This document shows positions 58,901 to 64,000 of a stretch of 64,000 nucleotides of DNA, one piece after another. Source of the DNA: Vicia villosa (lineage: Eukaryota; Streptophyta; Magnoliopsida; Fabales; Fabaceae); contig NC_081182.1 of the NCBI RefSeq assembly GCF_029867415.1, forward strand, positions 41,093,462 to 41,157,461, written 5' to 3'. The notes under the pieces were generated by a model. That model searched no databases, was not told where the DNA came from, and saw nothing but the letters and a program-made list of their open reading frames with translations. Position 1 is the stretch's first letter; every line of letters begins with the position of its first letter. Both the position numbers and the translations under genes were made by a program.

Positions 58901-60338
58901 AATACATTTAGTTTCGGTAATCTGTCCATAATATGGACAAAACAGACAAAATGTGCAATCTGAAAGAAGGCTGATGATATTATTCTGTAAAACAGTTGGG
59001 CTCTAATGTCAGAGTTTTGTTTCTGCCAACAAAACTGGCATTGTAATATTAATTTTGAATCCTAAATATTTGTGTATTCGTATAATTACAATTTACAACC
59101 CACCAGACTGAAAAAACACTTTTTCCATTAAATATTCAGGAAGTGAAAAGTATGCATGATAAAAATTGTCGGAAGCTAATCCAAAACAGAATTGAAAGTA
59201 AATATACATCACTGAAAAAGGAGAAAAAAATACCTATTGAATCCCAAGTAAACATGCCCAAATGTTCCCCGACCTAGAAGCTTTCCTTTCTTCCACCTGC
59301 CACGGTTAGTGGCACAATTTTCTACCATTCCATTTGGTCTCGCGTTGTTTGGAAGAGCTGAAGATGGACTAGTCGGAGATCCTGGAGGAAGAGGCAATGG
59401 ATGACACTCACTCCTTCCATCTTCTTGCCTGCCAGTAGGTGAGTCAAGACTCAAAACATGCAACCTTGGATGAAGAGGTGATGTTGGGCTGGTAGGTCCT
59501 CTTGACCCAGGACCAGGGCTTTTAGACCTCATATTGAACTTTGTTTCACATTGTCCCCTAGCATAAAGAAATGACATTAATTAGTTCATCAGCAGAATGA
59601 AGAGAACTATAACACTTTTCTAAAAAAACAAAACCTAACAGCTCTGTGTTACCTTTCCTTACAAATTTTATCCATAACTAAAATCAAATGTAGTAATGAT
59701 TTCAATTAAGCACATAATAACACCGAATGAAGAGAGATCAAGGTTTAAAAGTAAAAGTCACTTTATACGTTCCAATTTCAATCATAACACAGCTTTTTCA
59801 AAAATACAAAAGGGAAAATCAAACGGATCGAAAGTGAATTGATGATGAGTATAACCAACCTAACGCTATTAATCTGGGAGTTAAAAGCCAAAGGATCATC
59901 ACAGGAGCCATTGGAGCTAACGCTAGAGCCAGAAACAGAAGCAGAGCCAAAAGTAATCCCCTGATCATTACTCAAGCTTTGCGTAGAAGAAACAGAAGGA
60001 CGCGGCAAAGGATGCCCTATCTTATCACCGGCTTCGGAATCCCAAAAGGAAGAAGAACCACCGGCGGCGGTGGTGGTGGTGGTGGTTGAAGGAGTGAAAT
60101 CTCTACTAGATCTGGGAGAATTTCTAAAATTAGAAGCATCTTCAAAACTCCTAGGGTTTTCTGGTTTATAATAACCGTTTTTATAATTGGCAGCGTTTCT
60201 AATCGGAGACTTATTAAAATTAAAATGAAGCACACCGCCGCCGCCGCTACTTCCACCACTGCTGCTTCCGCCACGTGGCTCTTCTTGGTGAAGAAGGTCC
60301 TTGGTCTTGGTTGCTTTTTTACCCCACCACGTGGGCAT
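55952..60338 (-). CDS. MAP kinase kinase kinase, MAPKKK3/5 clade
   Basis: MEKK-type Ser/Thr kinase that activates MAPK kinases; clade members act in immune and developmental cascades. Eleven exons: 60338-59860, 59557-59234, 58839-58752, 58577-58515, 58396-58236, 58145-58070, 57594-57535, 57434-57327, 57214-56978, 56430-56327 and 56204-55952. They total 1953 nt (650 residues). The start MPTWWGKK is the clade's typical N-terminus. A Ser/Gly/Pro-rich regulatory region reaches about residue 245, including [11 protein letters not shown] and [17 protein letters not shown]. Kinase domain: [11 protein letters not shown] (255-265), K277 in [13 protein letters not shown] (371-378), DFG (391-393), GSPHWMAPE and [13 protein letters not shown]-tail [15 protein letters not shown]. 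The activation loop has His where clade members usually have Tyr (GSPYWMAPE). All catalytic residues are intact. Confidence 0.94.
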
Positions 60339-61736
60339 TATAAAATAGGAAATTCGTTGAATTTGGAAAATGAGAGGAAGAAGATGAAGAAAGTGGCGAA
60401 AGAGGAGAGTAAGGTTTTTGTTCACACGTAGTATGATAAGAGTAGTGGTGAAAATAATAAGAGAGGAATGGATGAAGGAAGGAAGGAAGAAACGACGAAA
60501 TGGGGTTTGGGAAGGGACGGCACACGGTGGTTGGATAAGTGACGTGGCGAATGCTCACACGTGCGTCTTTGTTGTTATGCTACTCGGTTAAAAGTTTGTT
60601 GTTTGTTCACTTTGTTGCAGTTGGTTTGGTTGTTTGCCTGAAACTAGAAAGCCTGCTGTACACTGTGTGTGTAACGAGATTTAAAAGGATAAATTCTGAA
60701 AGAATCCACATTGGTCATTGTGCAAGTGCGTTGCCATGGAATATAGGAGTAGTGTTCTACTTCTAGCTTAGATAGGTGAAAATGGATAAACATAAGTGAA
60801 AAATTACTCTCATTCTTTTATTAAATTAATTAAATTCACTTGTTATACTTTTGTTTATCTCTTAAATAAATATTAAGTAAAATATAAAATAGAGTTAAAC
60901 TCTTGACAATCATGCAAATTTTTAACATGTTAAAAATTTAATTTGTCAAAAATTTCTCAAAAAACCTAATACATTACATTAATACCTTATGGGAAACTAT
61001 ACTACTCCTTTAGATTATTTCTTCCGTTTTTAAAATGTCTATTATAAAGTTTGTTTTAAAATAATTGTCATTCTCTTTTTTCAATGTAGCGATGATTGTT
61101 TTTTCAATTGTGTACTCTAACTAGCGAAGAGCTTGAAGACCTATAAAATGTATTCTTTCACCCTAACTATGAAAAAAAGGAAAAGGTCTTGTAAAAAAAA
61201 CCTCTAAAAAAGGTTATATTGATTTTTAAGAAGAGCTTTATCATCAATTTATCTTACACATTACTATATCTTAGAAGAAGCTTGAATGAATAAATGGGTT
61301 TGAGGCCATCATACAAGACATGAATGAGTTCCTATGAGACTACATTGAGTGCTTCAACCAGGAAATTGTCCTTAGTAAGGTTGTTGAGTCAAGAAAATTA
61401 GGGAAGTACCCTTTCATCTTCTCGACTTCCTTCTTCTAAAGTTGAAACATTTTTTCAAAATGAACGTGTTTTATAAAATTAAAAATAAAAAGGAGATGGG
61501 GTGAGAAATTGATGCAGGAGCGGGAAAATAAATATGAAAAAATATTACAAAGAATAAGATTTTTCTTTGTCGTGAGTTTGAAATTTGACAAAATTCTTAG
61601 TCTCGACAAAATGAGAATCTCCCCAATCGTTACATTCTTGTGGGCAATGAAGACAAGTTCAATTTTTTAACAAGCTATTTCAGCTGCTTCAGATGCGTCA
61701 TTTCGTGAACATACTAATAGCCAAGTGACTCCAAAT
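60339..61736. other. MAPKKK upstream region; possible gag scrap
   Basis: 60,339-60,560 is probably the MAPKKK 5' UTR and promoter (purine-rich on the plus strand, with ggaaggaaggaag). Around 61,296-61,400 a broken frame reads FEAIIQDMNEFL, stop, DYIECFNQEIVLSK, which resembles a retrotransposon gag block. Nothing else is recognised. Confidence 0.4.
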
Positions 61737-62073
61737 TAGGGTGGCAAAACGGGTCCGCCCTGCAGGGAAAGCCCATTTTACCCACACATTTTTGCGGGGC
61801 AGGGCAAGATTTTAGGCCCGCTCTCTTTAATATGTCCGCCCCGCCTTGTTTTTTTGGAGACTTTTACGGGCATGAGTTTTTCATACAATTTTACTATTTT
61901 TAGGCCTAAAATATTCAGTGACCACGGGCTTTCCCCGCCCTCACTTTTTTGCGGGGACGGGGCAAGAATTTAGACCCGCACTGTCAAATATGCCCGCCCA
62001 CCCCGCCATATTTGTTTGCGGGCTTTTACGGGGCGGGTCTAAACGGGGTGGGCATGCCCGTTTGCCACCCCTA
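61737..62073. mobile_element. hAT-type MITE with GC-rich cggggcggg repeats
   Basis: The ends TAGGGTGGCAAAACGGG and CCCGTTTGCCACCCCTA are inverted. Flanking 8-mers CTCCAAAT and CTCAAAAC match at 6 of 8. The interior is GC-rich (gcggggcagggcaagatttt, ccccgccctcacttttttgc) and contrasts sharply with the AT-rich surroundings. 337 bp, no meaningful ORF. Confidence 0.8.
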
Positions 62074-62394
62074 CTCAAAACACAAAGGGGGAATGAATTG
62101 TGATATTTAAAATTTAGGATTAATTTTAAAAACTTTTACTTTTTGTAAAACGTTTAAGTGACAGAATTTGCATTTAATGCGCTTGTTCCCAAGGTCACTC
62201 ATTCTCGCTTTCCAAACTATTCCACTTTTTCAAAGTAGTAACTCGTTAGAAGACCATGATCGAAGAGGAAAGCAACCAAGTACTCTAAAAAATCTTTTCA
62301 TTTTTGTTCAATTTAGGGACAAATGTTTCGGACTGATCACAGGTCCAGGGACAGGAAAGCCAATTATAATGATTAGGCACAATTCAAGGACATG

Positions 62395-62720
62395 ATTACC
62401 AAGACACTGACTCGGCGTAATCGCCAACAGAAGTCTTGCACTTGATCCTCTCCCTCGGACGATCATCCACTAATAGATATAATCAGACGATCACACGTGA
62501 ACTATTTTAACCGTCTGGGCTATATAAAGTCCAACATATGTCATTTCATATATTTTTTCATTCACATCATCAAATTACTTTATCACTTATTCATTAACTT
62601 AAACGTTAAAATTTTAACCTTACAAATTTATATATTCAAAATTCACTTTATCATACCAAAACTTTCTACTATTTAATCTCTATCTATTTTTGGTTCAAAT
62701 TCTGGAAGGTAACCAAAGTC
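62395..62720 (+). mobile_element. LTR-like relic, copy 3
   Basis: gatcatccactaatagatat, aatcagacgatcacacg, TATA-like ggctatataaagtcc, then tcattcacatcatcaaatta and cttattcattaactta follow the block order of the copies at 12.5-13.3 kb and 52.0-52.3 kb, with more divergence. The preceding 62,074-62,394 and following 62,721-63,641 contain nothing recognisable. Confidence 0.4.
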
Positions 62721-63641
62721 GAAAAGATGATTTGATTGGTATATCTATCTATCTATTTCATGTAGAATTAAAAAAGAAATAGGACCAAGCTTTTACTTTT
62801 GATGGATATACTTGAAGTAACTTTTAATATTCTAAAGTATTGATTTATTTTTTTACTCTATGAATAAAACCCACCAATTGGATATACACATGGTGGTACT
62901 CGAATGGCCAGCAAACTAGCATTTCTGGCACATTAACTAGTAATAAATATAAAAAGTTGCAACCAACTTATTTCTTTTTCATTTTTTTACCAACGTACAC
63001 TGATTTCTTTATTTATTTTATTCAACCTACTGATTTATTTCTAAAGTCACGTTATTATAGTAAATAAATAATAATATTACTTAATGGCTGTTTAATAATG
63101 AAGTTTAATACAAGTAGTATATGCAAATTGATTCTGACATTAGTGACCTACTCAACTCTAGTAAGTTTAATTTATTTATTTTGAAAGGTGGGGTTAGTAT
63201 ATATATGGTCTTTTTATTTTCAAAAAGAGGGTGAAGTGAAGGATTCTGGTCTAGGTTTCAATGGTGGCTAACGAAAGCGTGTGGAAAGTGACTCTACTAA
63301 CTAGGGGAAATGGTTTTCGTGTTTAATGACATTCTTATTTTATTTTATTTTCTTCTAAATTTCATTTTCCATAGGTGCTATAGTCATGTGTGGTGGTAGC
63401 AGTACATTACTGTAGTGTTTCCTAGTTGCACAACCACTTGCGTCATCAATATTTGCCCAGCCACCTCAGCATGACAGATATTCGATGTAACATGTTGGAT
63501 TAATTTTCCTTTTTCATTTAAATTAAAGTCACATTGGCATCCATGTAAAAATAACATTAATATTTTTTTTACAAAAAAGTTAATTTTCAAAACAATTAAA
63601 ACCCACAAAATATATTTTTAACCTAAATTCATGATTGCACA

Positions 63642-64000
63642 TCATTTCTTAGCACGTAAATTCAAAAAAATATATATTTATAGCCCTTAGAGTGCAAGGT
63701 ACTCCGATGTTAGAGAAGAGGAGCAACAGAGCGCAAGTACGAGGTAAATGATAGAAAGTGAATATATGACCCTCTAGTGAAAGAGGGTATTTATAGCCTC
63801 CAACGCTGGGCCAAGATCTCGCTACTGGACTGGATGCCCAGACCCAGTTAGAAGACTGCCAAGATTCTAGGCGGAATATCGGAGACTAGTACGTGGTCTC
63901 CGTCCTGGTCAACCACTCTGAAGTTTAAGGGAGATGCGGTCTTTCAGGGACTACGTGGACTCCGTATTATTCGGGGGGTTGGGTGTGAAGTGACCCTACG
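63642..64000 (-). mobile_element. LTR-like sequence cut by the window end
   Basis: gagggtatttatagcctcca (63,783-63,802) is a TATA-like box on the minus strand, followed in that direction by a leader with paired ctagtgaaagag motifs. The composition shifts to GC-rich from 63,800. It probably continues beyond base 64000. Assignment is tentative. Confidence 0.35.

Noticed and set aside
60017..60431. ORFs overlapping MAPKKK exon 1 on both strands
   Set aside because: Shadows of the Ser/Gly-rich coding exon; the true frame is fixed by MPTWWGKK and exon phase.
1..64000. CRISPR arrays, operons, bacterial defence systems, rRNA or intact tRNA genes
   Set aside because: None seen. The direct repeats are plant minisatellites, and the only tRNA-like boxes belong to the SINE.

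Overview
This window is plant nuclear DNA. It is AT-rich, its genes have many exons with GT..AG introns, and it carries nuclear genes for plastid proteins (NdhS, ABCI10), a plant-type Rab GTPase, a MAPKKK and dense transposon debris. The transposon types and the 20-bp palindromes TTCGGAARTKMAYTTCCGAA suggest a legume, perhaps of the Medicago/Trifolium/Pisum/Vicia group. That placement is inference from memory, not a database match.

Layout. 93-5001 (-): RABC1/Rab18-type GTPase, truncated by the window start, with a 3.5-kb intron holding an LTR retrotransposon relic. 5369-15321: transposon block with two Mutator-like elements full of palindromes (A 5369-7224, B 13476-15001), small MITEs, AT-rich minisatellites and a Helitron-tail relic. 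16144-20212 (+): GH28 polygalacturonase and a germin-like protein. 21110-22497: SINE, Ty3/gypsy gag relic and a 123-bp tandem duplication. 23052-24203 (+): F-box gene with an in-frame stop inside the F-box. 25075-25190 (+): duplicated exon fragment of the SNM1/Apollo-like gene found at 50.5-53.2 kb. 25931-29551: divergent pair ndhS (-) and ABCI10 (+) separated by only 257 bp. 30799-34080 (+): GDP-mannose transporter of GONST1 type. 34898-39155: non-autonomous Helitron and the third palindrome element (C). 39903-42578: decayed MULE/FAR1-type transposase and a Tourist-like MITE. 43286-43968 (+): gamma-secretase subunit PEN-2. 44485-47284: three hAT-type elements. 48337-49345 (+): decayed CCCH zinc-finger gene split by a Tourist-like MITE. 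50523-53240 (-): SNM1/Apollo-like nuclease gene with an apparent +1 frameshift. 55952-60338 (-): MAPKKK3/5-clade kinase, 11 exons. 60339-64000: hAT element, LTR relics and no recognisable gene.

The genes are unrelated housekeeping or regulatory loci and do not form a cluster. The one pair with a functional link is ndhS and ABCI10: both products go to plastids and the genes share a short intergenic region. The most unusual content is the A/B/C transposon family. About 29 copies of one 20-bp palindrome sit mostly near the element ends, and A and B share a leader exon, intron and ATG but carry different sequence after the ATG.

Exon boundaries were assigned by eye from GT/AG sites, reading frame and remembered family resemblance. 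Every full multi-exon model sums to a multiple of three except the SNM1-like gene, where the sum exposes the frameshift.
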